64,000 nucleotides of DNA, from the NCBI GenBank assembly GCA_948144175.1, contig CANXME010002190.1, positions 140,001 through 204,000 of the forward strand, in the 5' to 3' direction. Below, one piece after another: positions 12,601-23,275 of the stretch (the stretch's first letter is position 1; the number at the start of each line of letters is the position of its first letter). The notes under the pieces are model-generated. The model saw only the letters and a list, made by a program, of their open reading frames with translations, was not told the DNA's origin and did not search any database. Position numbers and translations under genes: made by a program. This stretch comes from Closterium sp. NIES-65. Lineage: Eukaryota > Streptophyta > Zygnematophyceae > Desmidiales > Closteriaceae.

Positions 12601-15600
12601 TCCCCTGGTCTCGAGATCTCATGTGTATCAGCACAGCGGCCCACTGGGAACCTGGTGGTGCCTTGTGCACAGAGATACCCTTAACTGGACTCACCACCAC
12701 CTCGACTCAACCCAAGCTCCACTCAACCCAATGTGCACTCACCATCGCACTCGATCCCCCAGTGTGGGCGGCCCCGGCTCCCCTAGTCTCGAGATCTCAT
12801 GTGTGTCAGCACAGCAACCCAACGGGAACTGCCGCTGCAAATCCGCCTTGCCCAACAGAAGAGCCTCGTGCACCCGCTTTTCCACTTCCTCCTCATCGAT
12901 CCTTCGCCCAGTTTCCCCCTCTTCCATCTGCGTCTCTATCCCCCTTTCGTCCATCTGTCTCCCAGAAACTGATTCGATCCCCCCTCCCCCGCTCCCCTTC
13001 CCTGCCGCCTCCTCTCGAAACAACCGTCGCGCCTCCCGCACCAATCCCACGGCAGCACTGTACAGATCCGCTGCCACGTCATGCAGCACGTCAGCCACGC
13101 GTTCTGCCAGCCTGTCAGCTCGCTCGATGGGTCTAAAATCCACGGTGGAGTCCCGTTCCTTTGGCAAACCCTCCCCCAAGCGCTCTCCCATCCGCTCGCC
13201 CGCGCCCTCCTGATTGCCCTTGCCCTCCGCTGCACTCTTCCCACCAGACACACCCACGCTCAAATCAACACGGCCAGAACCCTCCGTCTTCCCAACCTCC
13301 CCACTAGCCCCTCCCTCGTCCCTTCCTGCTCCACCCCACAGCACCATCTGCAACCCTTCTTCACCTGGTGCTCGCTCCTGTGCTCTGACTACCCCTTGTC
13401 CTTCCCCCACCGCCCTTCTCCTTCCCTTTTCCCTGCCCTGCTCCTGCTCCTGAGTCTGCTCTGTTTTCTCCTCATCTGCTCTAATCTTATCCATTCTTAA
13501 CCCTCTTCCTGTCCTTCCAGCCGTGGCCCCCTGCACCTTCCACTGTCCCCCCCTCGCTGCCGCCCAGGTATGAGTCAGCATGGCTGTAAGCCGCGTCATG
13601 TGGTCCCCACCCTCTGCTGCTCGCGCCACCTCATGACACGTCAGCTGGTCCCCACATGCCGTTCTCCCAGTCTCCCCGCCACCTGGCTGACTCTCTTGCT
13701 GACTCAGCAGGAACTCCAGCTCAGCTTCCTCATACTCCCTCGCTTCATCCCATGCCACGTCATCACCCAACGCGACTCTCCTGCACGAGCCTTCCGTTTT
13801 CTCGTTACAAGCAGCATCGTTATTGTAACCTGTGCTGCCATTCTCGCAGATATCAACACTCCCACCCCCTTCAGCCGCTCTTTCCCTCTCAAATCCTTGT
13901 CCCCTTTCTGCCTTTCCCAGCCGCTTCTGGCCAAAACTGGCCCCTAAGCCCCATTCAGAACCCTCCCATTCATGCACGCTCACCCTCTCCTGTCCGTTAC
14001 TCCGTTCCCACACCGCCCCTGCCACGGCTTGCCGCCCATCCCCCTCCCCTGCAACCTGCGACGCCTGTGTTCCTATAACGAAATCCGTCTCGTTCTCCCC
14101 TTCCCCCTCACACTCCCCCGTCGACCCCTCATCCTCCTCCGCGTCCCCCTCCATCCCGCCCGCTCCCCCTTCAAACCCCCCGTACCGTCCCTCTGCCTCC
14201 CCCCACGTATCCTGCCTGTCTGCTTCTGAAAACACTACTAACTGCAATCCAACCTCCCACTCAGACTCCCTTCCGCCTGTCCCATAAGCTTCCCTCTCAG
14301 CCCTCTCAACCCTCCCACCCTTCTTATCATTCCTCTCTCGGCATCCCTCCGCTCTTGACCGCTTTCTTTCTTCCAGAGAACGTCGTTTTTCTCCCTCCTC
14401 CCTTTTCCACACGCCTCCACAGCCACTCACCACCTCCTTATCATCCTCCTCCTCCCCCTTCCGCAGTCTATGCCGCACCCTCTCTACACCAGTCTTTCTC
14501 CCACTCCCACCTTCCCCATCCGCCCTTCCCTTCTTCTCGCCAGCACCACTACGGGGAATCTTCGCCTGTTGGTAACCCTCCTGCTGGTAACCCTGTTGAT
14601 GCCGTTCCTGGAGCCTCCGCTTCGCACAGCCTCGGCCAGACACCGGGAAACCCCGGCTGCGATTCTGCCTAGCCCCTTCTGGCTTCCTCAGCGGCTTCTC
14701 AGGCTTACGCCGCTGGCGACCCAGCAAAGTCGGGCAATCGCGGATCCTCAACACGGCCGCATGGCCAGCGAACGGCGCAATGATCCCCGCGCACGACACC
14801 CGCTTGCTCTTCACGTAAACATGCGCCTCCAGCCCCTCCCCCTCCAAAAACCTCAGAAGAACCCCAAACAGCTCCCCTTGCGGCTCCTTTGCCAAACCAC
14901 CGCCTGTCACCGCGGGCTTCTTTTCCAGAAGCACGTACTGGAGAAACGGCTCGTCCTGAGCAGCTCCTGCCCTATCAGAACCCCTCGTACCAATCCCCTC
15001 CGCCCCTCCAGCCCCAGCGCTCCACTCTGCAAGCGCCTCAGCTGCTTCTGTCCGCGGACCCTCTACCCTCTGTTGGATGTCTAGCAGAGTCAGCTCCACG
15101 TTGCCGGAAAGAATCCTACTGGCTCTTGAAACTGTACCCTCCGCACCGTCGTATTCGCCTTCGTACTCGTTATAAGCATTGCAAGAGGCTTTTACCACGC
15201 CTGACGCAGCAGCTACGGTGTACGCTCGCAAAAAGCATTGCACCTGGGTGTTTGAAGGCAGAGTCTCCTGCCCTCCACCCAATCCACCCAGAACCTTAAC
15301 CCCACCATTAACCTCGGGATTACTGCGTCCTACCAATGCGGCCGTTTTGCAAGGCAGCAACATCCGACAAGCAGCTAAGGGTTCCGTTTTCCCTGCTACT
15401 CCCTCCCATACGGCGGATATTAAGTGACAGTCTGCTCCTCCTGCTGAACTATACGGCTTTAATCTCAAGAGCGACCAGCCCGCGTTCAACGCCGCGTTCT
15501 TCGCTTCCCTTGCCGCTGCGCTCTCTCCTTGTGCGGCCGATCTGCACCCTTCGTTACTATCACGCCGATCCTGCGCGCGCGAATCGACTGCTGCTGGCCC

Positions 15601-16581
15601 CACCACCCGTTCCGTAGCGCCAACGTCAACCCACGAGACTTGAATTCCCAGTGGTGCGAACATCGCCTGTACTTTCGCCACTCCGCCGGCACCCGCCCAC
15701 TCTCCTCCGCGTCCCGCCGGCCCCTCGGCTACAGCCGCCTCAGCCGCAACCGCAGCTTGCGCTGCTACAGCCGAGTTCTCCCAGATGTTGCTAAACAAGA
15801 CCACGTGATTCGCACACTTGGATTCCAAACCCAAACGGTCTTCCCCTTTAAGATATTCACCGATATCATCGTCAGATGCTGTACCCGTTCGCTTATGCTG
15901 TCCCCCCCTACCAGCAGTAACTATAGCGGGAGTGGTCCTGGGAGGGCTTCGAGCGTTATAGTGGCTCCACGTGTACCGAACTTGCACTAAATCGGATAGA
16001 GTCCGCCAGATGTTCCCCATATTGTCACCCGGAAATGTAGATCCAGGATTAGCCTGGTTACCAGAAACCCCGCCGATCTCCTTGTACAGACGAGCCGTAG
16101 TTTGAGGTTCTGCTTCTGTTTTACATGCTCCTGCAGTTGCAGTTAACAACAGAGTATGTTGGCCGGAACCGCGAGTGCTGTCGGCTACGGCGGTATCGCT
16201 GCGCGCGGCGTGTGCCAGCGTCTGCAGTTCACGTGCCAAGCGGCAAAAATCCTGCTCTCTAACGGGAAGGAAGACCGGCCGATGCGCGCTGTCCTTAGCG
16301 GCTCGGCTGCGGTTACTCTCCGTACCCTCACACGCTGCGCCATACGAGCTGGCGCTCCTCTTAAGAAGCCTCTTAATCTTGTTTTCTGATCGTAACGGGC
16401 TGACGCTGGAGTCAAACAGGTGGTAACCCCATCGCAGAGGAGGAGAGGAGGAATGGAAGGCGAGGAGACACTTTAAGATACTGGCTTGAATCGAAACGGC
16501 TTTCGCTGGCGTCACCAGAAGCGGGTTGACGTCAATGAGAAACAAGATGTTCCTACTCTCGTCCATGGCGAGGTCTTCCAT
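1..16581 (-). CDS. TICRR: Treslin/TICRR-like DNA replication initiation protein (Sld3-Treslin domain), 3 exons, C-terminus beyond the left edge
   Basis: Proposed exons are 16581-12743, 11631-11452 and 10639 to the left edge; phases join cleanly (phase 2 at both introns). The start is the ATG at 16581 (MEDLAMDESRNILFLIDVNP). Residues 1-330 resemble the Treslin N-terminal vWA-like fold (ILFLIDVNPLL, LRWGYHLFDSS, HVVLFSNIWE, IQVSWVDVGA). The exon 1/exon 2 junction reads GDRVRCHELQILLRLELL, matching the family's Sld3-Treslin segment, followed by FGESLEEYVRRLLCSR and YRTKFPNFLSFLF. Exon 3 then runs open in one frame for at least 3,546 codons (about 4,886 aa in all; human Treslin is about 1,910). 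It is disordered: polyQ near 9660-9690, NLS-like PESKKRKSPE near 9040, AT-hook-like SLRRGRKP, CTRSRGRVEE repeats, a Glu-rich block at 2500-5300, and TPQK and TPRK sites near 1170 and 930. The family loads CDC45 at origins through TopBP1. Homology of the N-terminus and STD is strong; assigning the whole tail to one protein is inference from the unbroken frame. Confidence 0.82.
2500..5300 (-). repeat. Glu/Lys-rich low-complexity coding block in the Treslin-like tail
   Basis: The plus strand is almost pure C/T with a purine-rich minus strand. In the Treslin frame it encodes runs such as EEEREEGVEERKEEVEE. A longer unit containing LVDGIEEGEECERGKEAEEE recurs near 3850-3770 and 3620-3550, and a related KLVDGTNGEGEAEAEEE lies near 5170. 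This is coding low complexity rather than a free satellite, because the frame stays open through it and through the flanking non-repetitive coding sequence. Confidence 0.6.
6427..6446. repeat. Palindromic element between 70-bp direct repeats, inside coding sequence
   Basis: CTGTTGTGGCGCCTCAAAAG differs from the consensus palindrome CTTTTGAGNCGNCTCAAAAG at 2 positions. It sits exactly between 6357-6426 and 6447-6516, 70-bp direct repeats identical at about 63 positions with no gaps. On the minus strand it encodes AFEAPQ between two CTRSRGRVEE units of the Treslin-like tail. Confidence 0.75.
9571..9590. repeat. Palindromic element, coding copy without clear flanking duplication
   Basis: CTTCAGAGGCGCCTCAAAAG has two mismatches to the palindrome consensus. 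On the minus strand it encodes SAFEAPLK in the Treslin-like tail, echoing the AFEAP encoded by the copy at 6427-6446. Confidence 0.5.
10640..11451 (-). repeat. Treslin-like intron 2: tandem echoes of exon 2 end and exon 3 start
   Basis: The 812-bp intron contains three diverged copies of the exon 2 3' part (near 11425-11340, 11300-11180 and 11100-11006). The last ends in a donor-like CAG|GTGAG. Two copies of the exon 3 5' part (near 10930-10870 and 10780-10720) encode variants of CPNFLSLLFSK. Frameshifts and lost splice sites make the copies unusable as simple cassettes. Confidence 0.8.
11632..12742 (-). repeat. Treslin-like intron 1: tandem echoes of the exon 1 end
   Basis: The real exon 1 end (HEISRLGEPGPPTLGDRVR plus GTGAGT) is followed by about four diverged copies spaced roughly 165 bp apart (near 12650-12575, 12480-12410, 12320-12240 and 12140-12050). 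Each carries the CTCGAGATCTCATG-type segment on the plus strand and a donor-like GTGAG. The remainder to 11632 includes a 60-bp tandem duplication near 11815-11930. Confidence 0.8.
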
Positions 16582-17539
16582 AACCGTTATAAGCAGATCG
16601 GCATACGCGCTATAAGTCAGCCAGTATCGTCGACTAACAAATTCTTAGAATCGCGAATGGACTAATCCTCGCTGCTAAAGGTGACAGAAGCCGCTTCCAC
16701 TCTTCAGCTCAGTATTCGTCGCAATGCTTCAAGTATTATGATAATCTAGAATCTCGTAAACAGTGTTGGAGGAGAACAGTAGTATAAGATCCCGTAAAGT
16801 CGTTAATCAAAGACGTCCTTCGACAGAGTGTCTACAATACTGGTCTGAGCGGTAAGCAGAGGAGGTGTTGGAGAGTTGATGAATGGCTGAACGGCAATCC
16901 CGATGGTGATCCCTGGCCCCGACCTTCTGGTTCCATCCGTTGCCTACCATATCCTACCACCATGATCACCATCACCATTGTCAGCAGACACCATCAATGG
17001 AAGCTGAGGGTACCATGGAAAACACCGCTAAATATCCTCGATACCGATTGTTTTTCCCCACTTCTTCTGCTCGCCCCTGCAGAATTCCGTGCGCCACTGC
17101 AGTGCGTTGCGCGAGTGTTCAAAATTCGAAATTTCGAAACGTGATGTTTTCAAGGTGGATGAATCTGGAATGAATGGGCGGCTGAGATTTCGCGATATCA
17201 CAAGTTCGCGCAAGGCCTGTCGCGTGCCCTCACGAAACTCGCAGTGGAAGCTACTCAAGAGACGTCAACGACACGAGAAGTGCCAATGTAGTTTTGTTAC
17301 ACACATTCCATTGTTATGATATCCCTATGGAAAAACTTTCATCTCTAGAGCGTAATGGTCCACGTACGGCATATGGAATGGAAAAATTGCCAGCCACAGG
17401 AGAGCATTGTCAGTTGCCTTTTGGGACTTCACTCTTTCCATTATGGCGGAATATTTACGATATATTACGCCAGCTTTATTAATTTGATCAAACAGTGTTT
17501 GATATATGCATTTGTCAACGAACAAGTGCTTTTTCTAAC
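16582..17539. other. Intergenic: NCAPG2 3' flank and Treslin-like 5' flank
   Basis: About 960 bp with lower GC and no convincing ORF. Both neighbours are on the minus strand, so it should hold the NCAPG2 3' UTR and the promoter and 5' UTR of the Treslin-like gene. I see no clear TATA box or repeat. Confidence 0.5.
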
Positions 17540-20500
17540 TCACCCCAGCACCTTCTGAGCTATCTTCCACAATGCAGGATCTATCCTCCCCTCGTTTTCC
17601 CGGGCTGCCACTTCCTTCAAAACCATCCGTCCCGCTTTCCTTTTATCAACCCCTGGCCCATGCTTTGCTAATCCCCCTTTCCCCCTTCCTTCACATCCTC
17701 CTTCCAACCCATCGGCCACACCTGCACCCTCCTCCCCACTTGCGTCCCCTGCATCCCCTTCCTCCACATCTCCTGCTTCGTTGTCTTTACCTCCAACCGC
17801 ATTCCTCGCCCCAAAACCCCCTTCATTCTTGCATTCTCCATCCCCAGCTCCCCCCTCCGCTTCAATCCCCCCCAAACTGCCCTTCAACAAGGCACTAGCA
17901 GCATCCACCTCTCCTTGCAGACACCGGACCTCCTCCCCATTCCCCTCTTGTTGGCCAGTAACAGTGGCGGCAACAACACCAGCAGCAGTGCCAGCGGCAG
18001 TCAGAACCCTCTTACAGCAAGCAACAGCTGAAAGCACCGCCATCCACACCATTGCACCACCCTCCCTCCCAGCCGCCGCCCCTCCCTCCCCTCCCTCCCT
18101 CACACTCTCAGCCTGCCTCCTCAGCAGCGCAAGCGCTAAACCACAGCATCCAAGCACCAGTGCGTGCGGTTCTCCTCTCTCTGCCTCCCTTTTACACTTC
18201 AACATAGGCAGGAGGAGAGAAGTGTAGGAAGCTGCGAGGACAGCAGTGAGGGTGGACAGGAAGGAAGGAGCGACGGCCCAGATGGCAGCTCTGCTTGCCT
18301 TGGACGGTCGAGATTCGCCGGGAGTTTGGTGTGCTTGTGAGATCAGGGCCAGCATTGCATGGACGGTTGAGATCAGTTCGAGAAGATGATCTGACAGCTC
18401 GCTCTGTGATGCAGGGAGAGCAAAAAGGGGAAGAAGGGGAGGAAGGTGGGGGGGGGAGAAGAAGCGGGGTTGAAAGGCAATAGAGACAGAAGGGAGATGG
18501 CAGGAAGCATGAGGGGATATGCTAGAGGTGACAGGAGGGACGGGGAGACGAGGCAGTGAACCATGTACCACACTAGGGCACACCTCGTCGCCTACTTGCT
18601 TTTCTTGCTTCTGAGCCCCGTGCTTCCGAAGAAACTCAAAGGCAGACTCAAGAATAAGTGGAGGAGGCAGGGAAGGAAAGCACGTACCAGGCTGGAGCAC
18701 CCCTTGTCGTCCACCTGCCGTCCTTGCTTCTGCGCCCTCCGTCCCAGCTCCTCCTCCTCCTGCTGCCTCTCACTCCACATCAGCACCAGCAACTTCACAT
18801 ACACACGCAGAGCCGCTCCTTGCACCCACTCTGCTTCCTTAACCTCCAAATCATGCTCATCAGCAGCACGATCATCCTTCACAGCAGCATCTGAGTCCGT
18901 CCTAGTACAACCATCCGAACCAGGGCCAGCAGCAGGAGTAGCATTCGCCACATCGCTCATCCCGGCCAGTTGCGCGTCGACAGCTGTCCTCAGCAGGCCC
19001 AGCAGCCGCCCAGGCACCCCGGGCATGCGCAGTAACTCAGCTCTCGCTTCTGATTGGCCCAGGAGAATCTCCAGGCGGTAGGCCACCACACAAGGAGGCA
19101 TCACAGTGGCTGCTGCCTCGCTGGCAAGCTCTGATTGGTCCGAATCACTTCCCTCTGCTGCATCCTCGTTATAGACCTCTCTCACACCAGCAGCACCTCT
19201 CTTCCTTCCAGGAACCTTGTTTCCTCGCCCTATCTTTTCTTGCTGCCTCTTCCCTAGCTTTCCCTTCCCCCCCCCTCCCTCCAATAGCCCCCTCTTCCCC
19301 GTGCCATCCTTTGCAACTGACGGGCTTTCAGTTGATTGCCTGGAAGCTTCCTTGCCTCCTCCCATGCTCCGAGTCACACGTCTGTTTCCTCGCCGCAAAG
19401 CTTCCTCCCCAACCATCATCTTCTCCTCTCCCTCCTCCTCTCTCGTCTCCCCATCCTCAAACTCCTCCACTTCCACTTCCACTTCCTCCACCTCCTCTTC
19501 CTTCACCACCTCTTCTACCTCTTCTACCTCTGCCTCCTCTCTTGCCCCCGTGAGCTCCTCCTCTTCCCCCCCCTCTCCCTCCTCGCCTTCCTCCCCACCC
19601 TCCTCATCTTCATCATCCGAAAGTAATATCTCTTCCACCTCCTTCTCTTCCTCCTCCTCCTTTTCCTCACCGCCCCTTCCCTCTCCTTCCTCTATCGTAT
19701 CCGACCCCCCTCCCTTCCCCTCCTTTCCGTTCCCCCTCCGCTCTCTCCTCTCCACCTCCCTCTCAACACCCGCAGCAAGAGACACCTCTAACGCGTCTAC
19801 CAGCTGACCCAACCCGCCCCACGCGCGTGTCAGCACCACCACACCCTCCACCTCCCGCCTCTCCTCCCTCCTCCCTTCCATCCACTCCATCGCCTCACCC
19901 ATCCTCACACCAGCGAGATTATCAGAGATTTCCGCAAACGCTTTATTGACTCCCTCATGGTTCCCCTCTTCCCTCTTCCGCCCAACCCTCAGGAGCCCCT
20001 CCCTGCACACGTCAGCAAGCTCCTCCACTGACACGGGCGGCAGCAGGGCGGCGATTCGTAGCACCGCCGCCCGTTGACTTGCAGTACGTGCCGAGAGAAG
20101 CAACCGTTTGAGAGCAGGAGCATCCAGAGTATCAGCCATAGCTGCAGCTGCATCTGAGCTTTCACATTCACCCCTGTTTCCGGCCTTGCATCCGCTTCCT
20201 TTTCCTCCTCCTCCACCTCCTCCTCCTCCCCCTTCCACCATTACTCCCTGAACAAACCCCAACACCACACGATACATCACCTCTCGGTCCTTCTCCTCCT
20301 CCTTACTACACTCCTTCTCGTCCTTAGATCCACCCTCCCCAGAAGCAGCCTCCCCACCTCTAACCTTCCCTCCTTCCCCACATGTCACCGTTCCATCTGC
20401 CCCCTCCTCTCCCTCTCCCGCTCTCCCTCGCCTCCTCTTTCCCTTCCTCTTGCACCCTTTACCACCGCCCCCTCTCCCCTCCTTTTTCTCCTCCCCTCTT

Positions 20501-22695
20501 CCCTCCCCTCTCACCTCCCCTCTCCCCTCGCCTCCCTCCCCTCCATCCGTTACAATCACCAACAAGTCTACAACAGCCCTCACGGCTTCAATCACAGCTT
20601 CGAGTCCCGCACCTTCCTGGAAGCTGCAGCGCGCAAATGCAGCAGCAGCAGGGAGAGACCGCTGCATCAGGGTGATAAAACGGCCGGCAGCAGCAACAGG
20701 GGGCAGGTGGGTCGGCAGGTAAGTCGGCAGGAGGATGCGGGTGACGTGGCGCGATACTATTGGATCGTTGGGCTCCTCCAGAGCCTGTATGAGCTGGCCC
20801 AATGAAATAACCTCTTTTAGTCTTATGCTGGTGTTACTAGCCACCGTTATAAGCAATTCCGCCACTGCCACTCTCACCCCACGCGACCTGTCCCTCAATC
20901 CCGCAGCCATTCGCGGCAGCATCCCCCGTAACAGCTCATGGCAAACCGGGTTACCCTGTAACAGGTGTCCCACCGCCCGCACTGCTGCCATCCGCACCGC
21001 GGGACTGGCCACGTCAGCAGCCAGCTCGTCAACCATCCGCGTCAACGCTGACGTGGCGACGCTCGACGGGATAACCTCCCAGAAGACGCAAAGCACACGC
21101 CCTGCCACCTCAGCAGCGGAGGCTCGAACCGCGGGACAGGGATCCATTAAGAGGCGATCAAAGAGGAGCGATAGCTGCCGATTAAGGAGCGACTCGTTCG
21201 CCTCTCGTCCTTGAGCCGGGTCGCGGAGGGGGAAGAGCTCGGCCAATAGGAGAAGGGCGTTGCGGCGGACAGCTGGATTGGCGGCCTGAAATGTCAGGAC
21301 GCGGGAAGCACAGGGGGGAAAAGCGGGGAGGATAGGGGAAAGATGAAGAGAAACGCATGTGTAGAAAGGTATTTCAAACGCAGCACGGTGCATCTACACG
21401 GCACCCATATTTCTCACGTGGCATCCGCAGCAACACACCTGTAGGCTTCGGAATATGATCGGCTCTGATACGCGCAGAAGCAGCTCGTCCACGCCACGTT
21501 GCAGCATCTGATTGGAGAATCCGCCCACCACTCGCCGAACCGCCGCTCCCAGCTCGGGTGTCCGAGCGAAGACTGCAGCTTCGATCAGCCCCTGCAGAAA
21601 GCCGTACTCGATTTCCAACAGGCTCGGGCCAGGCTCGGCAGATCGCCAGGTTCGGAAAAATACCTCGCCGTAAGCTTCTAGCAGCGACTTCCTTCCCGAT
21701 GGAATCTGATTCCTTATAATGAGTATGGACTCTTTAAGGAGCTGGAGGTCTAGAAGCAAAAAGAAGGAGAGGAAGCGCCGACCTTCTGTGGTCTTCAAAT
21801 ACACCGGCGCGAAGAGACACCTAAGTAGCAGCCCGCGAGTCCCGGCTATGCTCTCCGCGTGGCTGAACTCAAGCTGCGAAAACGCGTCGCGCATGGCGTA
21901 CACGCGTCGCACGTCCACTGGTCGAGAGAGCTCAAGCGATCTCGCGAGGAGATACGGAAGCGTCTGTGCGATGAGGGTGTCCTTGCCTCTCAAATCTGAC
22001 TGCCACCAGGATTCGAACACGCGAGCTGCTGCTTCCTGTGCTACTGGGTCAAAACCACTCAAGTCGATAAGAACGTTGTGTATCGACTGGCAGACGGTCA
22101 GCAGGTCAGCTGGCGGGGTAACCGCGCTCCCGGATCCTGAAAACGACTCCGATAAGAGAAGACGCGTTATTGTGAGAATTCCCCGGAGAACTGCGCGGGC
22201 TTCGTCCTCTGATTCGGATTGCGAGGATGCTCCTGAAACTGATCCCGCTGCTGCTGCTTCTCCTGCTGCTGTTCCTGCTGCTGCTGCCGCAGCTCCCGCG
22301 GCTGAAGCCACTGCTGCTGCTGTCCCGGAGACGTTGGCGGAAACGTTAGCGGAGCCGTTAGCGGAAGCATGTGCGGAGACATTAGCAGAGGCATGCGCGG
22401 GAACGTTAGCGGAGGCAGCGGTTGAGGCGTTGGCGGTGCTTGGAGTCGTGTGTTGCGACGCAGTCGTGTCGCGTACTGCGATCAGCTGAAGCACCTTATC
22501 GAGCGTGCGCGTCGTGAGGTGGAGCAGAGCGGAGCACAGGCGGGGAGTGGTGCTTCTATTGAAACCTGATACCACGTGGCTTAAGTTCAACGGATCCTGC
22601 TTCGACACGTGGCGAAGCGTCAACTCGAGAAAGGCGGTCGGGCTGGGGTCTTCTAAAGCCCGAAGCAGCTGCTCTTTACTGCATTCCTTGGTCAT
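17540..22695 (-). CDS. NCAPG2: Condensin-II complex non-SMC subunit G2 (NCAPG2/CAP-G2)
   Basis: Proposed exons are 22695-21439, 21285-18688 and 18403-17540, all phase 0, giving 1572 aa (human about 1,143). CAP-G2 is the HEAT-repeat subunit of condensin II that binds the kleisin and DNA for chromosome compaction. The diagnostic stretch crosses the first splice: SEPIIFRSLQ|AANPAVRRNA, then ELFPLRDPAQG, LMDPCPAVRASAAEVAGRV, FWEVIPSSVA and DELAADVASPAVRMAAVRA, all typical of the family's HEAT repeats. Extra length comes from Ala/Ser repeats in the N-terminal third, a basic GKRRRGRAGE segment and a long acidic insert (SDDEDEEGGEEGEEG). The C-terminal exon starts SELSDHLLELISTVHAMLAL and ends AQKVLG. 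Intron 2 carries an echo of the exon 2 end. Confidence 0.88.
18560..18625 (-). repeat. Echo of NCAPG2 exon 2 end in intron 2
   Basis: The segment encodes GAQKQEKQVGDEVCPSV followed by GTACATGG. It parallels the real exon end RAQKQGRQVDDKGCSSL followed by GTACGTGC at 18740-18682. The copy is diverged and out of the splice model, but keeps the donor position. Confidence 0.75.
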
Positions 22696-23275
22696 TGCTA
22701 CGTTTTCTAAGGAGCTGGGTGTATGAGAGGAATAACAACTCGAAATACAGTTCTAAAACTCGTGTTAAACTTCCAAGCTTCGGCGATCCTGAGGTGCTCC
22801 GCATACATAGTCAACTAGGAAGGAAACACGGTAAAGCATTTCAGTCAAGCAGCAATTCTCTGTGTACGGACCTCCTAATTGCTTCTCATGCTGACTCTCT
22901 GTCTATTATGCGTTTCTTCGCCGGTCTCAAGAGAGTCATACGGCAACCTCTCTAAGCACTGCAGTTGGATTGGAATTCCCGATGTAAACTGACAATACCT
23001 GAGAAATCCCACTGACAGGAGGACCTGCCTTGAGAACTGAAGGAACTGACACTCTCTGGGCGGGAAATGATGGGATGCTCTCGAGGCGTGCGGGCATGGC
23101 CGAGGCTGATTGGCTGAAGGAGAATTCAAAGCGTGGGATTCGAAACGGGTTCTGACATAATTAGAGTTGGAGCTACGTGCTGTAGGAAACAAACATGTTA
23201 TAAACAAGCATCACACACATATGGTGGTATGATCTTTCTGGGACTTAGGTAGCGATTGTATGCAACTACCACTGC
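22696..23275. other. Intergenic: NCAPG2 5' flank and beta-helix gene 3' flank
   Basis: 580 bp without a supported gene. Both neighbours are on the minus strand. No repeats or sites recognised. Confidence 0.45.
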
